7,673 bases of DNA, taken from contig JAEYRQ010000481.1 in the NCBI GenBank assembly GCA_023435545.1, positions 1 to 7,673 on the forward strand. The letters run 5' to 3'. The stretch comes from Pseudomonadota bacterium. Its GTDB lineage: Bacteria; Pseudomonadota; Alphaproteobacteria; Rhizobiales; Tepidamorphaceae. A model generated the notes under the pieces. It was not told where the DNA came from and ran no database searches. It saw nothing but the letters and a program-made list of their open reading frames with translations. Made by a program: the position numbers and the translations under genes. Below, piece after piece: positions 1 to 6,422 of this stretch; the stretch's first letter is position 1, and each line of letters starts with the position of its first letter.

Positions 1-1
1 C

Positions 2-718
2 GAGCATCAGCTCGGTGTCGGAAAGAAGGGAATGCCCGTCAGCCCGATTGACGATCTGCCCCCCAAACCCTGGCGGCAGATCCCGACGCTCTCCTACGGC
101 GAAGGATCACCGGGGATGCGTCTGCTCTGCGGCTACCTGAAGTGCGACACTGCAGGATTGCGCACGCTCAAGACGGCAATGCCGCCGCTGATTCACGTCA
201 GCACGGCGGAGGGTGACGGCGCGGCGTGGCTGCGCGCGACGATCGGGCAGATCGTGGCCGAGGTGGACAGGCCGCGATCCGGTGGATTGTCGCTGCTGGA
301 GCGCCTGACCGAGATCATGCTGATCGAGCTTCTGCGCCTGCAGATCGCCACGGCGGAGCCGGGGGCGACCGGCTGGCTGGCGGCACTTGCCGATCCCGCT
401 CTCAGCCGCTGCCTGTCGAGGATCCACGACGATCCGGCGCGCGAGTGGACGGTGGGAGACCTCGCCGCCGCGGCCGGGCTGTCGCGCAGCACGCTGAGCG
501 ATCGGTTCGAAACCGTGCTCGGGACCTCGCCGATGCGCTATGTGCGCGACTGGCGCCTGCATCTGGCTGGAGTGGCGCTCGCCACCACGAGTCGGACGAT
601 TGCGACCATCGCCGACGAATCCGGCTACAGCACGGAGGCCGCGTTCAGCCGTGCCTTCTCACGCGCCTACGGCGTCCCCCCGGCCACGTGGCGACATCGC
701 AGGATGGCGACCCGCTGA
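2..718 (+). CDS. AraC-family transcriptional regulator with cupin-type N-terminal domain (5' end outside window)
   Basis: The frame is open to the left edge (it reads EHQLGVGKKG before the first ATG at 32), so the true start lies upstream and the ATG at 32 is probably internal. The remaining N-terminal part (cupin_6-like, up to about residue 120 of the fragment) shows the family pattern MRLLCGYLKCD, MPPLIHV and a LLERLTEIMLIELLR helix. A linker GWLAALADPALSRCLSRIHDDP leads into the C-terminal double helix-turn-helix: WTVGDLAAAAGLSRSTLSDRF is the first motif, and IATIADESGYSTEAAFSRAF with YGVPPATWR the second. These are standard AraC/XylS DNA-binding features; the protein should be cytoplasmic, sensing a small ligand through the cupin domain. 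The ligand and targets cannot be told because the regulated gene is not in view. It converges on the small exported-protein gene, with 45 bases between the stops. Confidence 0.9.
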   Translation, partial: EHQLGVGKKGMPVSPIDDLPPKPWRQIPTLSYGEGSPGMRLLCGYLKCDTAGLRTLKTAMPPLIHVSTAEGDGAAWLRATIGQIVAEVDRPRSGGLSLLERLTEIMLIELLRLQIATAEPGATGWLAALADPALSRCLSRIHDDPAREWTVGDLAAAAGLSRSTLSDRFETVLGTSPMRYVRDWRLHLAGVALATTSRTIATIADESGYSTEAAFSRAFSRAYGVPPATWRHRRMATR

Positions 719-736
719 GGCGGACCCGGGACAACC

Positions 737-760
737 GGCTCGGAGCGCCCTGATCGAGCC
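737..760. terminator. possible bidirectional terminator hairpin between convergent genes
   Basis: GGCTCG (737-742) and CGAGCC (755-760) form a perfect 6-bp stem with a 12-base loop, placed between the stop codons of two convergent genes (718 and 764). There is no real T-tract on either side, so intrinsic termination would be weak; the call rests mainly on position. Confidence 0.3.
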
Positions 761-763
761 TCT

Positions 764-1087
764 TCAGTCCGACGGGAACTCGATCCCGGCTTCCTGCGCC
801 GTCGCCGTTTCCGCGATGCGGTCATAGACACAGACGAAGGATGCCGGCGGCTCGTTCTGCATGTGCTCCTGGGGCCACAGACCTTTGATGAACATCACCA
901 GCACCTCGTCGAACACCAGCGGCTCGGCCAGAACCCTTGGACCGGCGAGCCCCACCGCCTCCAGGCAGGCGGCGCGGGCTATGGTGAAGAGCTCCGCCCA
1001 GGATTCTTCGGTCGAAGCATTAGCGGGTGCCGCCGACAGGACGACCGCCGTCAACAGACCCAGGCCGGCGGTTCGCGATCTGCGCAT
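764..1087 (-). CDS. small exported protein of unknown function
   Basis: This 107-residue protein has a clear signal peptide: basic MRRSRT, a hydrophobic core (about residues 7-20) and a predicted cleavage site after ANA at residues 22-24. The mature part of about 83 residues contains two cysteines (41 and 86), which could form a disulfide in the periplasm, and a hydrophobic stretch, FDEVLVMFIKGLW (59-71). I do not recognise a family. The start at 1087 is chosen because the signal peptide begins there and its ATG overlaps the TGA of the upstream hydrolase by one base (TGATG). That arrangement suggests translational coupling and co-transcription. The same frame is open further upstream to 1198, but that extension lies inside the hydrolase gene and would bury the signal peptide. 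Export is inferred from the signal peptide; no activity can be assigned. Confidence 0.75.
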   Translation of the reverse strand: MRRSRTAGLGLLTAVVLSAAPANASTEESWAELFTIARAACLEAVGLAGPRVLAEPLVFDEVLVMFIKGLWPQEHMQNEPPASFVCVYDRIAETATAQEAGIEFPSD

Positions 1088-1785
1088 CACACCTCCACCG
1101 CCTTCCCGCGCTCCGGCACCACGACCCCTGCCCCGCCCATCGCCTCGACGAACTTGTCTGCAGTCTGGTCGATGATCGGGAACGTGCCGAAATGGCAAGG
1201 GATGATGGTCTGGAACGAGAAGTAGCGGCGGCAGGCCATGGCCGCCAGTTCCGCGCCCATGGTGAAGCGGTCGCCGATCGGGACGATGCCGATCGATGGC
1301 GAGTAGATCTCGTTGATCAGCGCCATGTCGGAGAAGATGTCGGTGTCGCCCATGTGGTAGAGCGTCTTGCCCGGTTCCGCCTTCGGGATAAACACGATGC
1401 CGGCGGGATTGCCGAGATAGAGCGGCTTGCCGTCGATGATCTCGGAGGAGGAGTGCCAGGCCTGGACGAAGGCCAGCGAGAAGTCGTCGAAGTGCTGGCG
1501 GCCGCCGTGGTTGCCGGGGCTGAAGTTCTCGACACCTTGGCCCGCCAGATACATGCAGACTTCGAAATTGGCGATCAGCGTCGCCCCCGTCGCCTTGCAG
1601 ATGGCAACCGCATCGCCAATGTGGTCGGAATGGCCGTGGGTGAGCGCGACATGGGTCGCCCCGGCGTAAGCCTCCTCGACGCTGCCTTTCCAGGTCGGGT
1701 TGCCGCTCAGGAACGGGTCGATCATCACCACCGCGCTGCCGGTCTCGACGCGGAAGGCGGAATGTCCGAACCAGGTGATCTTCAT
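1087..1785 (-). CDS. UPF0173-family metal-dependent hydrolase (metallo-beta-lactamase fold)
   Basis: This 232-residue protein matches the usual length of the UPF0173 family of cytoplasmic metal-dependent hydrolases, whose substrate is generally unknown. It opens with [14 protein letters not shown], and IDPFLSGNP follows at residues 22-30. The metal-binding HxHxDH motif is at 50-55 (HGHSDH), HMGDTD at 144-149 supplies the bridging aspartate, and IPCHFGTFP at 195-203 carries the last histidine. No core ligand appears to be missing. The ATG at 1785 is preferred because the family begins there and AGGGAGAA (1793-1800, minus strand) is a good ribosome-binding site 9 bases upstream. An upstream in-frame extension to 1923 would run through the intergenic repeat and looks non-coding. 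It is divergent from ruvX and the first gene of a two-gene unit with the small exported protein. Confidence 0.93.
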   Translation of the reverse strand: MKITWFGHSAFRVETGSAVVMIDPFLSGNPTWKGSVEEAYAGATHVALTHGHSDHIGDAVAICKATGATLIANFEVCMYLAGQGVENFSPGNHGGRQHFDDFSLAFVQAWHSSSEIIDGKPLYLGNPAGIVFIPKAEPGKTLYHMGDTDIFSDMALINEIYSPSIGIVPIGDRFTMGAELAAMACRRYFSFQTIIPCHFGTFPIIDQTADKFVEAMGGAGVVVPERGKAVEV

Positions 1786-1854
1786 GGCGCTGTTCTCCCT
1801 CGCTCCTGCCAGCCTCGGTCTTGCCAGACTGCCGCCGTCCGGCGGTTCCGGCGG

Positions 1855-1883
1855 AACGTAGCGCGGGGGCCGTCGGCCAACAA
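1855..1883 (-). promoter_or_regulatory. weak candidate promoter for the hydrolase/exported-protein unit
   Basis: Read on the minus strand, TTGTTG (1883-1878) and TACGTT (1860-1855) are separated by 17 bases, upstream of the hydrolase start at 1785. Each box matches the sigma-70 consensus at only three of six positions. Position and spacing are right; the match alone is poor. Confidence 0.25.
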
Positions 1884-1903
1884 CCGCCGTCGGCTCGTGA
1901 CCC

Positions 1904-2010
1904 GCGTCATCCCGGACGGCCATCAGGCCGATCCGGGATCGGCAGGATACGACCGAAGTCGAGCAGCTACCCGATCCCGGCTCTACGCTTCTCTCCGGCC
2001 GGGATGACGC
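1904..2010. repeat. nested palindromic intergenic element
   Basis: The outer arms GCGTCATCCCGG (1904-1915) and CCGGGATGACGC (1999-2010) are perfect 12-bp inverted repeats, and three more pairs are possible inside (1917-1919 with 1995-1997). Within them lies a second perfect 10-bp inverted repeat, CCGGGATCGG (1933-1942) with CCGATCCCGG (1971-1980). A near-perfect local palindrome also occurs at 1928-1942 (7-bp arms around one base). The motif 'GTCATCCCGG ... CCGGGATGAC' resembles the extragenic palindromic repeats that are abundant in many alphaproteobacterial genomes. No transposase is present, so it would be at most a non-autonomous element. It occupies most of the divergent ruvX/hydrolase region. 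Genomic copy number cannot be judged from one window. Confidence 0.6.
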
Positions 2011-2043
2011 CGGCGCGGTATCTGGCTACTTGAAACGCGCCGG
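2010..2043. repeat. inverted repeat in the ruvX upstream region
   Basis: CCGGCGCG (2010-2017) and CGCGCCGG (2036-2043) are perfect 8-bp complements around an 18-base spacer that holds the only AT-rich bases near ruvX. It directly abuts the larger palindromic element and ends 18 bases before the ruvX ATG. It could be an operator, an RNA hairpin or chance in GC-rich DNA. Confidence 0.3.
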
Positions 2044-2061
2044 AGCTGCTACGAGGGCGCC

Positions 2062-2565
2062 ATGTCCAAGCCGACCGCCGAACCGACCGCCGATCCCGCA
2101 GCCTTCGCCGCCCGACTGCCGGAGCGCGGGGCGCTGATCGGGCTCGACCATGGCGAGCGAACCGTCGGCGTCGCGCTGAGCGATCCGGGCCGGCGCATCG
2201 CCTCCCCGCTCACCGGCGTCCGCAAGGGCAAGTTCACTCAGACCGGTGCGGAGATCGCCCGGCTCTGCGAGGCGCATGCGGTGGCGGGTCTTGTCGTCGG
2301 CCTGCCGCTCAACATGGACGGCAGCACGGGGCCGAGCGCCCAGTCGGCGCGCGCCTTCGCCCGCAACCTCGCTGCCCTCACCAGCCTGCCGGTGCTGATG
2401 TGGGACGAGCGGCTGTCGACGGCGGCGGTGACGCGGACGCTGATCGAGGCGGATGCGAGCCGCCGGCGGCGGGCCGAGGTGGTCGACAAGATGGCGGCGG
2501 CCTTCATCCTGCAGGGCGCGCTCGACCGGCTCTCCCGCCTCCCCGACCCGCGCGGAGGCGCCTGA
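2062..2565 (+). CDS. ruvX: RuvX/YqgF-family putative Holliday junction resolvase / pre-16S rRNA nuclease
   Basis: This 167-residue protein has the RNase H-like fold of the YqgF/RuvX family, implicated in pre-16S rRNA 5' end processing and in Holliday-junction resolution. The family motifs appear in order: LIGLDHGERTVGVALSD (25-41), with the first catalytic aspartate at 29; VVGLPLNMDGS (78-88); WDERLST (114-120), with acidic Asp115/Glu116; and VDKMAAAFILQ (141-151), with Asp142. All acidic catalytic positions are retained. About 20 extra residues rich in Pro, Ala and Thr precede the core, a little longer than usual. A GAGG a few bases before the ATG serves as a modest ribosome-binding site. 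The gene is divergent from the UPF0173 hydrolase, and 124 bases separate it from the cyclase gene downstream. The protein is cytoplasmic. Confidence 0.93.
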   Translation: MSKPTAEPTADPAAFAARLPERGALIGLDHGERTVGVALSDPGRRIASPLTGVRKGKFTQTGAEIARLCEAHAVAGLVVGLPLNMDGSTGPSAQSARAFARNLAALTSLPVLMWDERLSTAAVTRTLIEADASRRRRAEVVDKMAAAFILQGALDRLSRLPDPRGGA

Positions 2566-2650
2566 CCACAACTTGGGCAGACTTGCGGCTCCCAATTACA
2601 CCCGGACTGACGTAAAGATAGCGGGGGAATCGTCCTTCCGGCTCCAGGTG

Positions 2651-2682
2651 GGGGCCTGCCGCCGCGAAGGCCCCTTCGGGGC
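2651..2682 (+). promoter_or_regulatory. leader with two mutually exclusive hairpins before the cyclase gene
   Basis: GGGGCCT (2651-2657) can pair with AGGCCCC (2668-2674), a 7-bp stem with a 10-base loop. GCCCC (2670-2674) can instead pair with GGGGC (2678-2682) across a TTC loop. The two stems share 2670-2674, so only one can form. The second ends 7 bases before the ATG at 2690, where a ribosome-binding site would be expected and none is seen. There is no T-tract, so this is not a terminator. A regulatory role is inferred. Confidence 0.35.
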
Positions 2683-2689
2683 TCGGACC

Positions 2690-3994
2690 ATGCCATACCC
2701 TGATCTCGCGCTGCTCGCGCTGCAGCTCGTGTTCTACGTCTCTGTGATGATGCTGCTGTTCGGGCTGAGGCACCGGTACGGCATCGGCATCTTTTTCTGC
2801 GCGCTCGGCGCGATGCATTTCCTGGAGACCTATTTGGCGGCGACCTTCTATGTCGCCGTCCCTGGAGGGGTCATCGTCTCGCCGGGCTCGCCGATCCTGT
2901 TCGCCGGCAAGATCCTGCTGCTGCTGCTCGTATACATCCGGGAGGACGCGACGGCTGTCCGCCAGCCGATCTACGGCCTGTTCGCCGGCAATGTGCTGAT
3001 GATCGGCCTGGTCGCGATCTTGCGTCGCACCGAGGTCGTGCAGGGGATCGGGCCGGCACCCGACTTCCTGTTCATGGACCAGATGGGCCTGTTGATGCTG
3101 TGGGGCACGGTGCTGCTGCTCGCTGACGGCATCCTGATCATCCTCGTCTACGAGCATATCGGCCGATGGTTCGGGCGGCACCTCACCCTGCGGATTGCGA
3201 TCAGCGGCGTCGTGGTGCTCACCTTCGACCAGTTCCTGTTCTGGCCGGTGCTGCATCTCGTCACCGACGTTCCGCTGGTGACCCTGTTCAGCGGCTGGGC
3301 CGCCAAGTCGGCGACGGCAATCACATGCGCGCTGCTGGTCGGCGCCTACCTTCGCTTCGTCGAGAAGAGGATGTTCGACGGGTTCAGCCATCCACGCCTT
3401 GCCGACGTCTTCGACGCGCTGACCTATCGGCAGCGCTACGAGCGGCTGCTAGAGGCCGCCGGCCGCGACGGGCTGACCGGCGTCGGCGATCGCGGCCGCA
3501 TGGAGAGCGAGTGCGAGCAGGAGGTGGCACGGACGCTCGCGCGCGGCGTGCCGATGAGCATCCTCCTGATCGACATCGACAACTTCAAGGCCGTGAACGA
3601 CGAGAACGGCCATATCGCGGGCGACGCGGCGCTGAGAACGCTGGCTGCCATGCTGCAGGCGAGCCTGCGCGATGTCGACCGGGTCTATCGCTTCGGCGGG
3701 GACGAGTTTGTCGTACTGGGGAAGGGTCTCGGGACCGCCGACGCGTCGCGGCTGGCCGAGCGGCTGCGCCGGCAGACGGCCGAGCTCAGGCTCGAGGGCG
3801 TGCGCGGCCCGTTCACGATCAGCATCGGCGTGGCGACGGGCCCGGACGACGGCAGGACCTTCATTGAACTCCTGGGGCAGGCAGACCAGCGACTCTACTC
3901 GGCGAAGGGCGACGGCCGGAACCGCATCGTGACCGGGGACAGTGATCGCACCCGAGCCGGTGACGGCGACGGCCGCCTGATGCATCCGACCTGA
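2690..3994 (+). CDS. membrane-bound GGDEF diguanylate cyclase with multi-pass N-terminal sensor
   Basis: This 434-residue protein should make cyclic di-GMP from two GTP at the inner membrane. Residues 1-222 form six or seven hydrophobic segments (roughly 6-26, 30-50, 68-83, 94-111, 131-155, 167-190, 196-222). The layout, with SPGSPILFAGK (64-74) and LLLVYIREDATAVRQPIYGL, reminds me of the VUPS (vitamin-uptake-like sensor) domain; this is tentative. A short linker helix (about 240-258) leads to the GGDEF domain: DGLTGVGDR (260-268), metal-binding DIDNFKAVND (295-304), RxxD inhibitory site RDVD (327-330), active-site GGDEF (336-340) and ADQRLYSAKGDGRNR (398-412). The active and product-inhibition sites are both intact. 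The ATG at 2690 starts the first membrane segment; the frame is open back to 2453 inside ruvX, but that stretch looks non-coding. No Shine-Dalgarno is evident. Confidence 0.9.
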   Translation: MPYPDLALLALQLVFYVSVMMLLFGLRHRYGIGIFFCALGAMHFLETYLAATFYVAVPGGVIVSPGSPILFAGKILLLLLVYIREDATAVRQPIYGLFAGNVLMIGLVAILRRTEVVQGIGPAPDFLFMDQMGLLMLWGTVLLLADGILIILVYEHIGRWFGRHLTLRIAISGVVVLTFDQFLFWPVLHLVTDVPLVTLFSGWAAKSATAITCALLVGAYLRFVEKRMFDGFSHPRLADVFDALTYRQRYERLLEAAGRDGLTGVGDRGRMESECEQEVARTLARGVPMSILLIDIDNFKAVNDENGHIAGDAALRTLAAMLQASLRDVDRVYRFGGDEFVVLGKGLGTADASRLAERLRRQTAELRLEGVRGPFTISIGVATGPDDGRTFIELLGQADQRLYSAKGDGRNRIVTGDSDRTRAGDGDGRLMHPT

Positions 3995-4057
3995 CGGCCC
4001 CGGGGGTACCGTCCTGGGGACAAGTCCGGAATCGGCCGCCCGGGTTCGCGTTCACGC

Positions 4058-4086
4058 TTGTCGATACCGGCCGATGGCCCTATACG
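4058..4086 (+). promoter_or_regulatory. candidate sigma-70-type promoter for pyrB
   Basis: TTGTCG (4058-4063) and TATACG (4081-4086) are separated by exactly 17 bases, each matching four of six consensus positions. Transcription would begin around 4090-4095, within about seven bases of the pyrB ATG at 4097. That implies a leaderless or near-leaderless mRNA, consistent with the absence of a Shine-Dalgarno there. Confidence 0.45.
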
Positions 4087-4096
4087 CACGGCTTTG

Positions 4097-5053
4097 ATGA
4101 ACCTCGCCCCGACGCCTGCGCCGATCTCCTTCCGCCACCGGCACTTGCTGGGCATCGCGGACCTGTCCCCGGCCGAGATCACAGCGCTGCTCGATCTGTC
4201 CGACGGCTTCGTCGAATTCAACCGCCGGCAGGACAAGAAGCTCTCGACGCTGCGCGGCCGCACCCAGATCAACCTGTTCTTCGAGGCCTCGACCCGCACC
4301 CAGAGTTCGTTCGAACTGGCCGGCAAGCGGCTCGGCGCCGACGTGATGAACATGTCGGTCGGCTCGTCCTCGGTGAAGAAGGGCGAGACGCTGATCGATA
4401 CGGCAGTCACGCTGCACGCGATGCATCCCGACATCATCGTCGTCAGGCACCACTCGGCCGGCGCGGTGGAACTGCTCGCCCGCAAGGTTGGCTGCTCGGT
4501 CGTCAATGCCGGCGATGGTGCCCACGAGCACCCGACCCAGGCGCTGCTCGACGCGCTGACCATCCGCCGCCACACCGGGCGGCTGGAGGGGCTGACGGTC
4601 GCGATCTGCGGCGACATCCTGCACAGCCGCGTCGCCCGCTCGAACATCATCCTGCTCAACGCCATGGGGGCACGGGTGCGGGTCGTCGCGCCCTCGACGC
4701 TCCTGCCGGCGGCGATCGACAGGTTCGGCGTCGAGGTCCATCGCGATATGCGCGCGGGTCTGCGCGACGCGGACGTGGTGATGATGCTGCGCCTGCAGCG
4801 CGAACGGATGGACGGCTCGTTCGTGCCGTCGGTGCGCGAGTACTTCCACTATTTCGGGCTCGACGCGGAGAAGCTCGCTTTGGCGAAGCCAAATGCGCTG
4901 GTCATGCATCCGGGCCCCATGAACCGGGGTGTCGAGATCGATTCTGACATCGCCGACGGGCCGCAGAGCCTGATTCGCGAGCAGGTTGAAATGGGCGTGG
5001 CGGTGCGCATGGCGGTGCTCGACGCGCTGGCGCGCAACCTGCCCAACGAGTGA
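4097..5053 (+). CDS. pyrB: aspartate carbamoyltransferase catalytic subunit
   Basis: This 318-residue protein catalyses condensation of carbamoyl phosphate with L-aspartate to N-carbamoyl-aspartate, the first committed step of pyrimidine synthesis, in the cytoplasm. Visible motifs are the carbamoyl-phosphate loop [12 protein letters not shown] (62-73, STRT at 65-68), VKKGET (93-98), HPTQALLD (145-152) and HPGPMNRG (271-278), the bacterial class counterpart of the E. coli HPLPR loop. Length and ends are complete. The conserved part begins at FRHRHLLGI (residue 12). The ATG at 4097 is the last possible ATG before it; an in-frame TTG at 4058 would add 13 residues, but that TTG coincides with a promoter-like -35 box. 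No pyrI-type regulatory subunit follows. Instead a degenerate dihydroorotase gene starts 10 bases after the stop, a pairing known from organisms whose transcarbamoylase is a pyrB/pyrC' dodecamer. Confidence 0.96.
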   Translation: MNLAPTPAPISFRHRHLLGIADLSPAEITALLDLSDGFVEFNRRQDKKLSTLRGRTQINLFFEASTRTQSSFELAGKRLGADVMNMSVGSSSVKKGETLIDTAVTLHAMHPDIIVVRHHSAGAVELLARKVGCSVVNAGDGAHEHPTQALLDALTIRRHTGRLEGLTVAICGDILHSRVARSNIILLNAMGARVRVVAPSTLLPAAIDRFGVEVHRDMRAGLRDADVVMMLRLQRERMDGSFVPSVREYFHYFGLDAEKLALAKPNALVMHPGPMNRGVEIDSDIADGPQSLIREQVEMGVAVRMAVLDALARNLPNE

Positions 5054-5063
5054 GGACGCGGTA

Positions 5064-6401
5064 ATGCCGGTCTGGGGATCACCGGAACCGTTCGAGCGGC
5101 AATCTGCCGCCCCGCTCGGATTTCACAATGTCAGGCTGATCGACCCGTCCTCCGGGCGCGACGAGATCGGCGGGATCTTCGCCAGGGGCGGCGTGATCGT
5201 GGATGTCGGTCCGCACCTCGTCCGCGACAGCTTTCCGGAAGGGGCCGAGGTGATCGACGGCGGCGGCTGCGTGGTGGCGCCTGGCCTCGTCGACATGCGC
5301 GTGTTCACCGGCGAACCGGGCTTCGAGCATCGGGAAACGCTGGCGACCGCCAGCCGGGCGGCGGCAGCCGGCGGCGTCACCACGATGGTCTGCATGCCTG
5401 ATACCGAACCGGCGATCGACGATGTCGCGCTCGTCGACTACGTGCAGCGGCTCGCCCGCGACACCGCGATCGTGCGGGTACGGCCGATGGCGGCGCTCAC
5501 CAAGGGCCTGGCCGGCATCGAGATGACCGAGATCGGGCTCTTGTCCCGCGCCGGCGCTGTCGCCTTCACAAGTGGCCGCAAAGCGCTGACCAGCGCGCGG
5601 CTGATGCGCCGGGCGCTGACCTATGCGCGGGATTTCGGCGCGCTGATCGTGCATCACGTCGAGGACCCGGATCTGGTCGGCGACGGCGTCATGAACGAGG
5701 GCGAGACCGCGGCCCGGCTCGGGCTGAGGGGCATCCCCGCCGAAGCCGAGACGATCATGTTGAGTCGCGACCTGCAGCTGGTCGGGCTCGCCGGGGGCCG
5801 CTATCATGCCGCCCAGATCTCGGCGGCGGCATCGCTCGACCACCTGCGCCGGGCGCGCGACGCGGGCCTTCCCGTGACGTCCGGTGTCTCCATCAACAAT
5901 CTCACGCTCAACGAGATCGACGTCGGCGCCTACCGCACCTTCTTCAAGCTGTCGCCGCCGCTGAGAAGCGAGAACGATCGGCAGGCGCTGGTCGCCGCAG
6001 TGGCGGAGGGGCTGATCGACGTTATTGTCTCGAGCCACGACCCGCAGGACGTCGAAACCAAGCGCCATCCGTTCGCCGAGTGTGAGGACGGCGCGATCGG
6101 TCTCGAGACGCTGCTCGCTGCTGCCTTGAGGCTGCATCATTCCGAGGAGGTGCCGCTGGCGCGGCTGATGGATGCGCTGTCGACGCGGCCGGCGGCGATC
6201 CTGGGGCTCGACGCGGGAACGCTGGAGCCGGGCCGGCCAGCTGATCTCGTCTATTTCGACCCGAACCTGCCTTGGGTGGTGGACGCCAACCTGTTGTCCT
6301 CCCGCTCCAAGAACACGGCATTCGAGAACGCGCGCCTGCAGGGCCGGGTGCTGCGTACCGTCGTTGCCGGGCGAACGGTCTACGACTACGCTGGCGGCTG
6401 A
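5064..6401 (+). CDS. dihydroorotase-like protein, probably non-catalytic (PyrC' type)
   Basis: This 445-residue amidohydrolase-superfamily protein follows pyrB by 10 bases; its ribosome-binding site TGAGGA overlaps the pyrB stop. The overall type I dihydroorotase scaffold is clear: APGLVDM (72-78), GEPGFEHRETL (83-93), AAAGGVTTMVCMPDTEP (100-116), SINNLTLNE (276-284), LSPPLRSENDRQAL (296-309), GAIGLETLLAAALRL (343-357), and the C-terminal barrel-return segment GLDAGTLEPGRPADLVYFD. The key residues are missing: the metal-binding HxH is replaced by RVF (79-81), the aspartate region FSDDG reads FTSGR (168-172), the second His of the usual HxxHxS reads Q (YHAAQIS, 247-253), and the catalytic TDH aspartate reads SSH (323-325). 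It therefore probably does not hydrolyse dihydroorotate. By analogy with Pseudomonas PyrC' it likely assembles with PyrB. Annotation simply as pyrC would be misleading. Confidence 0.9.
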   Translation: MPVWGSPEPFERQSAAPLGFHNVRLIDPSSGRDEIGGIFARGGVIVDVGPHLVRDSFPEGAEVIDGGGCVVAPGLVDMRVFTGEPGFEHRETLATASRAAAAGGVTTMVCMPDTEPAIDDVALVDYVQRLARDTAIVRVRPMAALTKGLAGIEMTEIGLLSRAGAVAFTSGRKALTSARLMRRALTYARDFGALIVHHVEDPDLVGDGVMNEGETAARLGLRGIPAEAETIMLSRDLQLVGLAGGRYHAAQISAAASLDHLRRARDAGLPVTSGVSINNLTLNEIDVGAYRTFFKLSPPLRSENDRQALVAAVAEGLIDVIVSSHDPQDVETKRHPFAECEDGAIGLETLLAAALRLHHSEEVPLARLMDALSTRPAAILGLDAGTLEPGRPADLVYFDPNLPWVVDANLLSSRSKNTAFENARLQGRVLRTVVAGRTVYDYAGG

Positions 6402-6422
6402 CGCCGAGGGACGGGAAATCCG

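Noticed and set aside
1087..1923. A longer hydrolase with a 46-residue N-terminal extension
   Set aside because: The extension reads through the palindromic repeat, is Arg/Pro-rich without conservation to the family, and the ATG at 1785 has a good ribosome-binding site.
2566..2689. A c-di-GMP (GEMM-I) riboswitch in the cyclase leader, suggested by GACGTAAAG and AGCGGGG fragments
   Set aside because: The fragments are adjacent, whereas in GEMM-I the corresponding segments are well separated, and the surrounding paired arms and the tetraloop-receptor are absent.
2453..2689. An N-terminal extension of the cyclase starting inside ruvX
   Set aside because: It overlaps conserved ruvX coding sequence in another frame and has low-complexity Arg/Ala/Gly composition; the membrane domain begins at the ATG at 2690.
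2504..3391. A 295-codon minus-strand open frame opposite the cyclase membrane domain
   Set aside because: Composition is dominated by Gln, Asp, Arg and His, as expected from antisense of a Leu/Val-rich membrane region; no recognisable motif or ribosome-binding site.
3995..4030. A terminator after the cyclase gene (CCCCGG ... CCTGGGG)
   Set aside because: The stem needs a bulge, is short, and no T-tract follows, so I cannot support a terminator call.
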